Source: Streptomyces sp. M41(2017) (GTDB lineage: Bacteria > Actinomycetota > Actinomycetes > Streptomycetales > Streptomycetaceae). From it: 64,000 bases of DNA. Positions within the stretch are counted from its first letter, which is position 1; each line of letters begins with the position of its first letter. The notes below the pieces were generated by a model, which was not told the origin of the DNA, searched no databases, and saw nothing but the letters and a program-made list of their open reading frames with translations. The position numbers were made by a program, and so were the translations under genes. Below, in pieces: positions 18,656 through 27,262 of the stretch. The DNA lies in assembly GCF_002078175.1 (NCBI RefSeq), contig NZ_MWFK01000001.1, positions 2,852,001-2,916,000 on the forward strand, given 5' to 3'.

Positions 18656-20503
18656 ATGTGCGGAATCGTGGGATACGTGGGGTCGCAGTCGGCGCTTGAC
18701 GTGGTGATGGCCGGACTGAAGCGGCTGGAGTACCGGGGATACGACTCGGCGGGTGTCGCCGTCCTGGCGGACGGGGGGCTCGCCGCCGCGAAGAGGGCCG
18801 GGAAACTGGTCAACCTGGAGAAGGAGCTGGTCGACCGGCCGCTGCCGGCCGGCACGACGGGGATCGGACACACCCGCTGGGCCACCCACGGAGGGCCGAC
18901 GGACGCCAACGCGCATCCGCACCTCGACAACGCGGGCCGGGTCGCCGTCGTCCACAACGGGATCATCGAGAACTTCGCGTCGCTCCGCGCCGAACTGGCC
19001 GAGCGGGGCCACGACCTGACCTCCGAGACGGACACCGAGGTGGTCGCCCATCTGCTCGCCGAGGAGTTCTCCTCGTGCGCGGACCTGGCGGAGGCCATGC
19101 GGCTGGTGTGCCGGCGTCTGGAGGGCGCGTTCACCCTGGTCGCGGTCGACGCGGACGATCCGGACGTGGTCGTGGGCGCGCGCCGCAACTCGCCGCTGGT
19201 GGTGGGGGTCGGCGAGGGCGAGGCGTTCCTCGCCTCCGACGTCGCGGCGTTCATCGCCCACACCCGTTCGGCGATCGAGCTGGGGCAGGACCAGGTCGTC
19301 GAGCTGCGCCGGGACGGTGTCGTCGTCACCGGGTTCGACGGCAGCCCCGCCGAGGTGCGTTCGTACCACGTCGACTGGGACGCGTCGGCGGCGGAGAAGG
19401 GCGGCTACGACTACTTCATGCTCAAGGAGATCGCCGAGCAGCCGAAGGCGGTCGCCGACACCCTGCTCGGGCGGATCGACGCGGCCGGTTCGCTGTCCCT
19501 CGACGAGGTGCGCATCCCGGTCCGGACGCTGCGCGAGATCGACAAGGTCGTGATCGTCGCCTGCGGCACCGCGTTCCACGCCGGTCTGATCGCCAAGTAC
19601 GCCATCGAGCACTGGACGCGCATGCCGTGCGAGGTGGAACTGGCCAGCGAGTTCCGCTACCGGGACCCGATCCTGGACCGGCAGACCCTCGTCGTCGCGA
19701 TCTCGCAGTCCGGCGAGACCATGGACACGCTGATGGCGCTGCGGCACGCCCGTGAGCAGGGTGCCAAGGTCCTGGCGATCTGCAACACGAACGGTTCGAC
19801 GATCCCGCGCGAGTCCGACGCGGTCCTCTACACGCACGCCGGCCCCGAGGTGGCCGTCGCCTCCACCAAGGCCTTCCTCACCCAACTGGTGGCCTGCTAC
19901 CTGGTCGCGCTGTACCTGGGCCAGGTGCGCGGCACCAAGTGGGGCGACGAGATCCAGGCGGTCATCCGGGAGCTGTCCCGGATCTCCCGCGAGGTCGAGC
20001 GGGTCCTGGAGACCATGGAGCCGGTACGGGAACTGGCGCGCTCCCTCGCCCACAAGGACACGGTGCTGTTCCTCGGGCGGCACGTGGGCTACCCGGTCGC
20101 GCTCGAAGGGGCCCTGAAGCTCAAGGAGCTGGCGTACATGCACGCCGAGGGGTTCGCGGCGGGCGAGCTGAAGCACGGGCCGATCGCGCTGATCGAGGAG
20201 GACCTGCCGGTGGTGGTCATCGCGCCGTCGCCGCGTGGCCGCTCGGTCCTGCACGACAAGATCGTCTCCAACATCCAGGAGATCCGCGCCCGGGGCGCCC
20301 GCACCATCGTCATCGCGGAGGAGGGCGACGAGGCGGTCGTCCCGTACGCCGACCACCTGATCCGCGTCCCGGCCACCCCCACCCTGCTCCAGCCCCTGGT
20401 CTCGACGGTCCCGCTCCAGGTCTTCGCCTGCGAACTGGCGACGGCCCGCGGCAACGAGGTGGACCAGCCGAGGAACCTGGCGAAGTCGGTGACGGTGGAG
20501 TGA
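18656..20503 (+). CDS. glmS: Glutamine-fructose-6-phosphate aminotransferase
   Basis: Makes glucosamine-6-phosphate from fructose-6-phosphate and glutamine, the entry to amino-sugar synthesis. It has 615 residues. Cys2 of MCGIVGYVG is the glutaminase nucleophile; two SIS domains follow (about 290-430 and 460-600) with SQSGETMDTL and the C-terminal PRNLAKSVTVE. The reading frame is open far upstream, but only the ATG at 18656 exposes Cys2. No space exists for a glmS ribozyme: the -10 hexamer TACGCT ends seven bases before the start. Confidence 0.97.
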   Translation: MCGIVGYVGSQSALDVVMAGLKRLEYRGYDSAGVAVLADGGLAAAKRAGKLVNLEKELVDRPLPAGTTGIGHTRWATHGGPTDANAHPHLDNAGRVAVVHNGIIENFASLRAELAERGHDLTSETDTEVVAHLLAEEFSSCADLAEAMRLVCRRLEGAFTLVAVDADDPDVVVGARRNSPLVVGVGEGEAFLASDVAAFIAHTRSAIELGQDQVVELRRDGVVVTGFDGSPAEVRSYHVDWDASAAEKGGYDYFMLKEIAEQPKAVADTLLGRIDAAGSLSLDEVRIPVRTLREIDKVVIVACGTAFHAGLIAKYAIEHWTRMPCEVELASEFRYRDPILDRQTLVVAISQSGETMDTLMALRHAREQGAKVLAICNTNGSTIPRESDAVLYTHAGPEVAVASTKAFLTQLVACYLVALYLGQVRGTKWGDEIQAVIRELSRISREVERVLETMEPVRELARSLAHKDTVLFLGRHVGYPVALEGALKLKELAYMHAEGFAAGELKHGPIALIEEDLPVVVIAPSPRGRSVLHDKIVSNIQEIRARGARTIVIAEEGDEAVVPYADHLIRVPATPTLLQPLVSTVPLQVFACELATARGNEVDQPRNLAKSVTVE

Positions 20504-20623
20504 GCGGGTGTCGGGCCCGCTCCGGTGGAGGCGCCCCGACGGATCGGTGACGCGGTTTTCGCGGCGGGTGTCGCGGGAGCCGCGGGCGCGCGGAAGGTGG
20601 TCCGAGAGCTTTAGGGTGCCGTC

Positions 20624-20995
20624 ATGAGCATCATCGGGGTCGGGATCGACGTGGCCGAGATCGAACGGTTCCGGGCGTCTCTCGAACGGACGCCGGGGCT
20701 GGCCGAACGGCTCTTCGTGGAGCGGGAGTTGTCCTTGCCGAGCGGCGGGCGGCGGGGGGTCGCCTCGCTGGCGGCGCGGTTCGCGGCGAAGGAGGCGCTC
20801 GCCAAGGCGCTGGGCGCGCCGGCCGGCCTGCACTGGACGGACGCCGAGGTCTACGTCGAGGACAGCGGCCGGCCCCGCCTGCGGGTGAAGGGCACGGTCG
20901 CGGCCCGGGCGGCCGAACTGGGCGTGCGCTCCTGGCATGTGTCGCTCAGTCACGACGCCGGGGTGGCCTCGGCGGTGGTGATCGCCGAGGGGTAG
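20624..20995 (+). CDS. acpS: Holo-acyl-carrier-protein synthase
   Basis: Transfers 4'-phosphopantetheine from CoA to acyl carrier proteins. It has 123 residues, the full AcpS length. [12 protein letters not shown] near residue 5 and [14 protein letters not shown] near residue 50 carry the metal-binding Asp and Glu. TAGGGT (20612-20617) lies six bases before the ATG and no ribosome binding site is visible, so the message is probably leaderless. The gene lies between glmS and the NAD(P)HX repair gene, as in other actinobacteria. Confidence 0.93.
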   Translation: MSIIGVGIDVAEIERFRASLERTPGLAERLFVERELSLPSGGRRGVASLAARFAAKEALAKALGAPAGLHWTDAEVYVEDSGRPRLRVKGTVAARAAELGVRSWHVSLSHDAGVASAVVIAEG

Positions 20996-21068
20996 CGGCC
21001 CGTCCGCCGGGGCACCCTCCCCGCGGCCGGGGCGGCGCGCCGTGCGGCGGTGCGGGAGACTCGGAAGC

Positions 21069-22499
21069 ATGCGTACTGCGTACAGCGTGGAGACCGTAAG
21101 GGCCGCCGAACGGGAGCTGATGGCACGGCTTCCCGAGGGGGCGTTGATGCAGCGGGCCGCCGCCGGACTGGCCGCCGCCTGCGCGGACCTGCTGGGGCGG
21201 GTGTACGGCAGCCGGGTGGTGCTGCTCGTGGGCAGCGGAGACAACGGGGGCGACGCCCTCTACGCCGGAGCGCGTCTCGCCCGGCGCGGGGCCGGGGTCA
21301 CCGCGGTGCTCCTCGCACCCGACCGGACGCACCCGGAGGGACGCGCGGCGCTGCTGCGCGCCGGGGGCAGGACCGCCGCGCCCGACAGCGCCGAACCGCT
21401 CCTGCGCCGTGCCGACCTCGTCGTCGACGGGATCGTGGGGATCGGCGGCAAGGGCGGCCTGCGGCCCGACGCCGCACGGCTCGCCGAACTCGCCGACGCC
21501 TCCCGCGCCGCGGTCGTCGCCGTCGATCTGCCGAGCGGCGTCGAGGCGGACACCGGCGAGGTGCTCGGCGACGCCGTCCGCGCCGACCTGACCGTAACGT
21601 TCGGCACGCACAAGCCGGGACTTCTCGTCGATCCGGCGCGCGGGTACGCCGGTTCCGTCCACCTCGTCGACATCGGGCTCGACCTCCCGGAACAGGCCGA
21701 CCTGGAGGCGTTGCAGCACGCCGACGTCGCCGCCCGGCTGCCCCGGCCGGGTGCGGCCAGCGACAAGTACCGGCGCGGTGTCGTCGGGATCGCCGCCGGG
21801 TCCGCCCGCTACCCCGGCGCCGCGGTGCTCGCCGTCTCCGGCGCGCTGCGCGGCGGGGCCGGTGCCGTGCGGTACGTCGGGCCCGCCGCGGACGCCGTCA
21901 TCGCGCGGTTCCCCGAGACGCTGGTGTCCGGCGAGGGGCCCGCGAAGGCCGGCCGGGTGCAGGCCTGGGTGGTGGGCCCCGGCATCGGCGACGACGCCAC
22001 GTCCGTGGCGGAGGTGCTCGCCGCGGACGTACCGGTCCTGGTGGACGCGGACGCGCTCCGGCTCGCCGACCGGGAGACCGTACGGGCCCGGAGCGCGCCC
22101 ACCCTGCTGACCCCGCACGCCGGAGAGGCCGCCGCGCTGCTCGGGGTCGCCCGCGAGGCGGTGGAGGAGGCGCGGCTCGCCTCGGTCCGGGAACTGGCGG
22201 GCCTGTACGGGGCGACGGTGCTGCTCAAGGGCGCCACCACGCTGGTCGCCGGTCCGGTCGGCGGCCCGGTGCGGGTGAACGCGACCGGCACGGCGTGGCT
22301 GGCCACCGCCGGCAGCGGGGACGTCCTGTCCGGGCTCGCGGGGTCGCTGCTGGCCTCCGGCCTGTCCGCCCTCGACGCCGGCAGCGTGGCCGCCTATCTG
22401 CACGGCCTCGCGGGCCGTTTCGCGGCGGACGGCGCCCCCGCGGGCGCCCACGACGTGGCCGCGGCCGTCCCGGAGGCGTGGCGCGACGTGACGGACTGA
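21069..22499 (+). CDS. nnr: Bifunctional NAD(P)H-hydrate epimerase / ADP-dependent dehydratase
   Basis: Repairs damaged NAD(P)H hydrates. The 476-residue protein joins a YjeF-type epimerase domain (about 1-205, with GSGDNGGDALYAGARLA) to a ribokinase-like dehydratase domain (about 215-470, with NATGTAWLATAGSGDVLSG near 415). That loop reads GSGD, where most homologues have GTGD. The start ATG at 21069 gives the usual N-terminus MRTAYSVETVRAAE; an upstream start nine codons earlier is unsupported. Codons are extremely GC-rich. Confidence 0.93.
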   Translation: MRTAYSVETVRAAERELMARLPEGALMQRAAAGLAAACADLLGRVYGSRVVLLVGSGDNGGDALYAGARLARRGAGVTAVLLAPDRTHPEGRAALLRAGGRTAAPDSAEPLLRRADLVVDGIVGIGGKGGLRPDAARLAELADASRAAVVAVDLPSGVEADTGEVLGDAVRADLTVTFGTHKPGLLVDPARGYAGSVHLVDIGLDLPEQADLEALQHADVAARLPRPGAASDKYRRGVVGIAAGSARYPGAAVLAVSGALRGGAGAVRYVGPAADAVIARFPETLVSGEGPAKAGRVQAWVVGPGIGDDATSVAEVLAADVPVLVDADALRLADRETVRARSAPTLLTPHAGEAAALLGVAREAVEEARLASVRELAGLYGATVLLKGATTLVAGPVGGPVRVNATGTAWLATAGSGDVLSGLAGSLLASGLSALDAGSVAAYLHGLAGRFAADGAPAGAHDVAAAVPEAWRDVTD

Positions 22500-22515
22500 G
22501 GCCCGCGGCGGTCCT

Positions 22516-22640
22516 CGGCGCGACGGAGTCCGGGCCGGGCGGCGGCGGGGCCGGGCGGCGGCAGGGCCGGGCGGGCGGCGGCCGGCCGGGCGGGCGGGCG
22601 ACGGAGTCCGGGCCCGGGCGGGCCCGGAGCGGGACCGCTC
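22516..22640 (+). repeat. GC-only low-complexity tract after nnr
   Basis: About 125 bases of iterated GGGCGGGCGGC-like units. CGACGGAGTCCGGGCC occurs at both ends (near 22520 and 22599), so the tract probably grew by slippage or local duplication. With the 73-bp duplicate that follows, it fills the 300-base gap before the L,D-transpeptidase gene. No promoter was recognised within it. Confidence 0.7.
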
Positions 22641-22703
22641 CCGCCCGCGGGTGGCCGCGCGCTGACCGGCCCGGCGTCGCCCGCCGTGGCGGGGCGCACC
22701 ACG
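22631..22703 (+). repeat. 73-bp direct repeat, upstream copy
   Basis: Bases 22631-22703 match 22901-22973 with two differences (at 22639 and 22670). The offset is 270 bases, a multiple of three. This copy is non-coding and precedes the L,D-transpeptidase gene; the other copy encodes residues 35-58 of that protein, just after its signal peptide. Confidence 0.92.
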
Positions 22704-22799
22704 CTCCGGGCCCGCCCGGGCCCGCAGCGTGAGGGCCGCGTTGCACAGATCGGGGGACCCTGTGCGCGCGGCTCACCCCGGGGCGTCGGCTCGTTGCGT

Positions 22800-23702
22800 A
22801 TGGCTGATCGCATGATGAGCAGACGAATGGCGTGCCGGGTGACCGCGGTGCTGCTGGCGGTGGCGGCGGCCCTGCCCGTGGGGACGGCCACGGCCGCGCC
22901 GGGACCGCCCCCGCCCGCGGGTGGCCGCGCGCTGACCGGACCGGCGTCGCCCGCCGTGGCGGGGCGCACCACGGCTGCGTGCGCTGCGGGGAGGGGCCCG
23001 TACCAGCGGCAGGTCGAACGGTGGCTGAGACTCGCGGTGGACGGCAGGCAGTCAGCCGCGGACTGCGAGGCCGTGCGGGCCTTCCAGACGCGGCAGGGCA
23101 TCAAGCCGGCGAACGGTTACGCCGGCCCCGTCACCTGGGCCCGGATGCGCCTGCTGTCCGCCCGCACCGCCCCGACGGACGCGGGGGCGGAGGGGGCGAC
23201 CGGCGCCGCGTCCGGTCCTGCGACCGGCGCCGTGGCGGGCCCCGCGAGCGGCTCCGCGGCCCGTCCCGCGAGTGGCGCGGTGACCGGCGGGGCGAGCGGC
23301 CCGGCGGCCGGCGTCGTGGCCTCCGCCGGCTGCCCCGTCCGCTCCTACCGGGTCGCCTGCGTCGATCTCAAGCGGCAGCTCACCTGGGTGCAGAAGGGCG
23401 GCAAGACCCTCTTCGGGCCGGTCGCGATGCGCAGCGGCGGCGCCGGACACCGCACCCGGACCGGCTGGTTCCGGATCTACTGGAAGCACAAGAACCACTG
23501 GTCGTCGCTGTACAACGCGCCCATGCCGTACGCCCAGTTCTTCAGCGGCGGGCAGGCCTTCCACGCCGTCCAGGGAAGCATCCACACCACCGGCGGCTCG
23601 ATGGGCTGCGTGAACCTGCGGCTCGCCGACGCACGGAAACTCTGGAGCGTCCTCAAGACCCGTGACCACGTGTACGTGTGGGGCCGCAGGCCCGGCAGCT
23701 AG
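22800..23702 (+). CDS. Secreted L,D-transpeptidase with peptidoglycan-binding domain
   Basis: Expected to make 3-3 cross-links or anchor proteins in peptidoglycan outside the cell. From ATG 22800 it has 300 residues: a signal peptide (about 1-31, LLAVAAALPVGTATA), a peptidoglycan-binding-1 domain (about 65-120, EAVRAFQTRQGIKPANGY), a Gly/Ala/Ser/Pro linker (125-175) and a YkuD domain. The catalytic Cys lies in HTTGGSMGCVNL near residue 268. An open frame continues upstream to the nnr stop but lacks a signal peptide. Residues 35-58 are encoded by the downstream copy of a 73-bp duplication. Confidence 0.85.
   Translation: MADRMMSRRMACRVTAVLLAVAAALPVGTATAAPGPPPPAGGRALTGPASPAVAGRTTAACAAGRGPYQRQVERWLRLAVDGRQSAADCEAVRAFQTRQGIKPANGYAGPVTWARMRLLSARTAPTDAGAEGATGAASGPATGAVAGPASGSAARPASGAVTGGASGPAAGVVASAGCPVRSYRVACVDLKRQLTWVQKGGKTLFGPVAMRSGGAGHRTRTGWFRIYWKHKNHWSSLYNAPMPYAQFFSGGQAFHAVQGSIHTTGGSMGCVNLRLADARKLWSVLKTRDHVYVWGRRPGS
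22901..22973 (+). repeat. 73-bp direct repeat, coding copy
   Basis: This copy lies inside the L,D-transpeptidase gene and encodes the Pro/Ala-rich segment after the signal peptide. Because it fits the reading frame and normal codon bias, it is the likely source, and the upstream copy at 22631-22703 the derived one. Confidence 0.92.
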
Positions 23703-23795
23703 GGAGCCGTTCGGACCGGTCGGGGTCCACCGCCGGGCCCGTCGCGGGGGCCGGTGCCGGAAGGGGGTCGTGCCCCTCTGAGAGACTGGGGCGCG

Positions 23796-24968
23796 ATGAC
23801 AGAGACAGCACACCCGCGGACGGCACCCCTGCGCGCCCGCGCCGAGATCGATCTGGCCGCCCTGCGCGCCAACGTGCGGGCCCTGCGCGCCCACGCGCCG
23901 ACCGCGGCCCTGATGGCCGTGGTCAAGTCCGACGCGTACGGCCACGGAGCGGTCCCCTGCGCCCGCGCGGCGCGGGAGGCCGGCGCCACCTGGCTCGGCA
24001 CGGCCACCCCGGAGGAGGCGCTGGCGCTGCGCGCGGCCGGGATCCCGGGCCGCATCATGTGCTGGCTCTGGACCCCGGGCGGCCCCTGGGCCGAGGCGAT
24101 CGAGGCCGACCTCGACGTGTCGGTCAGCGGCCTGTGGGCGCTGCACGAGGTCACGGCCGCCGCCGAGGCCGTCGGCGCGCCGGCGCGGGTGCAGCTCAAG
24201 GCCGACACCGGACTCGGCCGCGGCGGCTGCCAGCCCGCCGACTGGCCGGAGCTGGTCGCCGCGGCCCTCGCCGCCGAGGCCCGCGGCCTCCTCACCGTGA
24301 CCGGCCTCTGGTCGCACCTCGCCTGCGCCGACGAGCCGGGGCACCCCTCGATCCAGTCCCAACTCACGCTGTTCCGCGAGATGGTGGCCCACGCCGAGCA
24401 GCAGGGCGTGCGCCCCGAGGTGCGGCACATCGCCAACTCGCCCGCGACGCTGACGCTCCCCGAGAGCCACTTCGATCTCGTACGGACCGGGATCGCCGTG
24501 TACGGGATCTCGCCGAGCCCCGAGGTCGGCACGCCGGGCGACTTCGGGCTGCGGCCCGTGATGACGCTGAGCGCGTCGCTGGCCCTCATCAAGCACGCCC
24601 CGGCCGGTCACGGCGTGAGCTACGGACATCACTACGTCACCCCCGGCGAGACCACGCTCGGCCTGGTCCCCGTCGGCTACGCGGACGGCATCCCGCGGCA
24701 CGCCTCCGGAACCGGACCGGTCCTGGTCGCCGGCAAGTGGCGCACGGTCGCGGGCCGGGTGGCGATGGACCAGTTCGTCGTCGACCTCGGCGGTGACGAG
24801 CCCGAGCCCGGTGCGCAGGCCGTCCTGTTCGGCCCCGGCGACCGGGGCGAGCCGACCGCCGAGGACTGGGCCCGCGCCGCGGGCACGATCGCGTACGAAA
24901 TCGTCACGCGCATCGGAACCCGCGTCCCCCGCGTCTACGTGAAGGTGAACGAGGAACAAGTGGGGTAA
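23796..24968 (+). CDS. alr: Alanine racemase
   Basis: PLP-dependent enzyme making D-alanine for peptidoglycan. It has 390 residues. The PLP lysine is in MAVVKSDAYGHGA near residue 42, and the second catalytic base is Tyr in GVSYGHHYVTPGETTLGLV near residue 275. The ATG at 23796 gives a short N-terminus before RAEIDLAALRANV. A longer in-frame start 14 codons upstream is less likely. The alr-hydrolase-tsaE order is conserved in actinobacteria. Confidence 0.95.
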   Translation: MTETAHPRTAPLRARAEIDLAALRANVRALRAHAPTAALMAVVKSDAYGHGAVPCARAAREAGATWLGTATPEEALALRAAGIPGRIMCWLWTPGGPWAEAIEADLDVSVSGLWALHEVTAAAEAVGAPARVQLKADTGLGRGGCQPADWPELVAAALAAEARGLLTVTGLWSHLACADEPGHPSIQSQLTLFREMVAHAEQQGVRPEVRHIANSPATLTLPESHFDLVRTGIAVYGISPSPEVGTPGDFGLRPVMTLSASLALIKHAPAGHGVSYGHHYVTPGETTLGLVPVGYADGIPRHASGTGPVLVAGKWRTVAGRVAMDQFVVDLGGDEPEPGAQAVLFGPGDRGEPTAEDWARAAGTIAYEIVTRIGTRVPRVYVKVNEEQVG

Positions 24969-25093
24969 CACCCCTGGGCCGACAGGTACGCGGGACCCGA
25001 GGGGCGGAACGCGGCGGGTGACGCGTGCCGTCCGGACGCCGGATCAGCAGCGCACGGCCGAGAGCCGACAGCCGGAACGAGGAGGAGCGGGAC

Positions 25094-26326
25094 GTGAGCG
25101 AGAGCAGCGTGGAGGCCGTCGTGAGCGCGGCCTCGGCCGCCGCCTCCGCCGGGAACTGGCGCAGGGCCGGGGTGGCCGGCGCCGCGATAGGCGTGGTCGC
25201 GGCGGGGGCCGCGGCCGGAGTCGCGATAGAGCGGCTCACGGTCGGCCGCGGCATGCGCAGGAAGGCCCGTCTCGCCCTCGACTCGGCCGGCCCCTACGGC
25301 GCGCTGCGCGGCACCCCCGGCAAGGCGTTCGCCGAGGACGGTACCGAGCTGTACTACGAGGTCGACGAGGCCGAGCCGGAGGCACCACTCGGTCCGCGCC
25401 GGCGCCGCCTCTTCGGCCGCAAGGCCCCCGCCCCCGTCACCGTCGTCTTCAGCCACGGCTACTGCCTGAACCAGGACTCGTGGCACTTCCAGCGGGCCGC
25501 GCTGCGCGGGGTGGTGCGCACGGTGCACTGGGACCAGCGCAGCCACGGCCGCTCCGGGCGGGGCGCGGCCCAGCTGAAGGACGGCACGCCGGTCACCATC
25601 GACCAGCTCGGCGGCGACCTGAAGGCGGTCATCGACGCGGCGGTGCCCGAGGGGCCGATCGTGCTCGTGGGGCATTCCATGGGCGGCATGACGGTGATGG
25701 CGCTGGCCGACCGGTTCCCCGAGCTGATCCGCGAACGGGTCGTCGCCGTGGCCCTGGTGGGCACGTCGTCGGGGCGGCTCGGCGAGGTCAACTTCGGCCT
25801 GCCGGTCGCGGGCGTCAACGCCGTCCGGCGGGTGCTCCCCGGTGTGCTGAAGGCGCTCGGGCAGCAGGCCGCCCTGGTCGAGCGCGGACGGCGGGCCACC
25901 GCCGACCTGTTCGCCGGGGTCATCAAGCGCTACTCGTTCGCCGGCCGGGACGTCGACCCGGCGATCGAGCGGTTCGCCGAACGGATGATCGAGGGCACGC
26001 CGATCGACGTGGTCGCCGAGTTCTACCCGGCGTTCACCGACCACGACAAGACGGCCGCGCTCGCCCACTTCGCCGAGCTGCCCGTCCTCGTCCTCGCCGG
26101 CGTCAAGGACCTGGTGACACCGAGCGAGCACAGCGAGGCCATCGCCGACCTGCTGCCGGACGCCGAGCTGGTGCTCGTCCCCGACGCGGGACACCTCGTC
26201 ATGCTGGAGCATCCCGAGGTCGTCACCGACCGCCTCGCCGACCTCCTGGTACGCGCGGGAGCCGTCCCGGCAGGAGCTACGGTGGGTGGCTATGGAAGCA
26301 CCAGCAGCAGCGCACAACCCGGCTGA
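25094..26326 (+). CDS. Alpha/beta hydrolase with N-terminal membrane segment
   Basis: A 410-residue protein with one hydrophobic segment (about 28-50, GAAIGVVAAGAAAGVAI) and an alpha/beta-hydrolase domain from about 80. The nucleophile elbow is VGHSMGGMT near residue 196, the oxyanion region FSHGYCLNQD near 120, and the C-terminal His is in DAGHLVMLEHPE. The substrate is unknown. The GTG at 25094 follows GGAGGAGCGGGAC, a strong ribosome binding site; an earlier in-frame GTG at 25025 has none. Its 3' end overlaps tsaE by 41 bases. Confidence 0.85.
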   Translation: MSESSVEAVVSAASAAASAGNWRRAGVAGAAIGVVAAGAAAGVAIERLTVGRGMRRKARLALDSAGPYGALRGTPGKAFAEDGTELYYEVDEAEPEAPLGPRRRRLFGRKAPAPVTVVFSHGYCLNQDSWHFQRAALRGVVRTVHWDQRSHGRSGRGAAQLKDGTPVTIDQLGGDLKAVIDAAVPEGPIVLVGHSMGGMTVMALADRFPELIRERVVAVALVGTSSGRLGEVNFGLPVAGVNAVRRVLPGVLKALGQQAALVERGRRATADLFAGVIKRYSFAGRDVDPAIERFAERMIEGTPIDVVAEFYPAFTDHDKTAALAHFAELPVLVLAGVKDLVTPSEHSEAIADLLPDAELVLVPDAGHLVMLEHPEVVTDRLADLLVRAGAVPAGATVGGYGSTSSSAQPG

Positions 26327-26825
26327 GTCCACGCGGGACGCGGCCGGCGCGCAGATCACCGTGACCTCCCCCGAACAGATGCAGGAGCTGGGCCGCAGGC
26401 TGGCCCGGCTGCTGCGCGCCGGCGACCTCGTGATGCTGAACGGCGAGCTGGGCGCGGGCAAGACGACGCTGACCCGGGGCCTGGGCGAGGGGCTCGGGGT
26501 GCGCGGCGCCGTCACCTCGCCGACCTTCGTCATCGCCCGGGTGCACCCCTCCCTCGTCGAGGGACCGCCGCTGGTGCACGTCGACGCGTACCGCCTGGGC
26601 GGCGGGCTCGACGAGATGGAGGACCTCGACCTCGACGTCTCGCTCTCCGACTCCGTGATCGTCGTGGAGTGGGGCGAGGGCAAGGTCGAGGAGCTGACCG
26701 ACGACCGGCTGAACATCGTCATCCACCGTGCGGTCGGCGACACCACGGACGAGGTGCGGCACGTGACGCTCACCGGCCTCGGCGAGCGCTGGGCCACCAC
26801 CGTCCTGGACACCCTCGCCGGCTGA
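26286..26825 (+). CDS. tsaE: tRNA t6A biosynthesis ATPase TsaE
   Basis: TsaE is the ATPase partner of TsaB/TsaD in making N6-threonylcarbamoyladenosine at tRNA position 37. It has 179 residues; the Walker A motif is GELGAGKTTLTRG near residue 55, then TSPTFVIAR, HVDAYRLGG and VVEWGEG. The GTG at 26286 is nine bases after AGGAG; an ATG two codons on is also possible. It overlaps the hydrolase gene, so the two are co-transcribed. Confidence 0.93.
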   Translation: MAMEAPAAAHNPAESTRDAAGAQITVTSPEQMQELGRRLARLLRAGDLVMLNGELGAGKTTLTRGLGEGLGVRGAVTSPTFVIARVHPSLVEGPPLVHVDAYRLGGGLDEMEDLDLDVSLSDSVIVVEWGEGKVEELTDDRLNIVIHRAVGDTTDEVRHVTLTGLGERWATTVLDTLAG

Positions 26826-26960
26826 CCGGCACGAGCGCCGGGCCACCGGCCAGGGCCGCCGCCGCGTCGCCGGGCGGTTCGTACGTTCGGCCAAGTATCC
26901 GACAGGACGTCGGCAAGATATTGCGTTCGGTGTCCCGCCCGTGGTCACATGGACTCCAGT

Positions 26961-26986
26961 GCGTGGTTAGGTCTACCTAACCACGC
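26961..26986 (+). promoter_or_regulatory. 26-bp palindrome upstream of a small gene
   Basis: Arms of 12 bases (GCGTGGTTAGGT and its complement) flank a two-base centre. It ends 27 bases before the ATG of the 70-residue gene and contains a TAGGTC -10-like hexamer. It looks like a repressor operator. It is five bases too short to match the 19-bp iron-box (DmdR/IdeR) consensus, though the TTAGG and CCTAA halves are shared. Confidence 0.6.
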
Positions 26987-27013
26987 TGGCCCCCGAAGCC
27001 CCAGGAGGCGTCC

Positions 27014-27226
27014 ATGTCGGCTTCAGAGTCGGCCGCAGTGCCGGCCGCGGACCGTGAGCTGCCGATGGCGCCGCGCGCGACGGGCGGGGTGTCGATGAGG
27101 GACCTGCTGGCGGCCTCCGCCGCGGCGGAGGCGGTCTCCCGGCCGCCCCGCGCGCCCCTGGGCGAGCCGTACACCACGGACCGTGCCCACCGGGCCGCCG
27201 CCGAGGAACCCCGCAGGGCCGCCTGA
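27014..27226 (+). CDS. Small protein of unknown function, 70 residues
   Basis: Not recognised. A perfect AGGAGG (27003-27008) precedes the ATG, and codon use fits Streptomyces. The protein is Ala/Arg/Pro-rich, with VSMRDLLAASAAAEAVSRPP as its only clearly helical stretch. It has no membrane segment and no cysteine. It lies alone between tsaE and a convergent gene, directly behind the 26-bp palindrome, so its expression is probably regulated. Confidence that it is a gene rests on the ribosome binding site and codon bias. Confidence 0.65.
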   Translation: MSASESAAVPAADRELPMAPRATGGVSMRDLLAASAAAEAVSRPPRAPLGEPYTTDRAHRAAAEEPRRAA

Positions 27227-27262
27227 CGGATCCGCCGGCCCGACCGGGCCGTACGCGCCGTC

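Noticed and set aside
18533..21244. Very long minus-strand open frame (903 codons) opposite glmS and acpS
   Set aside because: It mirrors the third-position GC bias of the real plus-strand genes, has no recognisable domain, and would overlap three confident genes. The same applies to other long antisense frames, for example 868-2358 and 61326-63971.
23211..23325. Tandem-repeat array or CRISPR-like structure in the L,D-transpeptidase linker
   Set aside because: The GCGAGCGGC-like iteration simply encodes a Gly/Ala/Ser/Pro linker; there are no regular repeats with unique spacers.
26961..26986. Iron-box (DmdR/IdeR) operator
   Set aside because: The half-sites TTAGG and CCTAA match, but the full site is 14 bases instead of 19, so the repressor dimer geometry would not fit.
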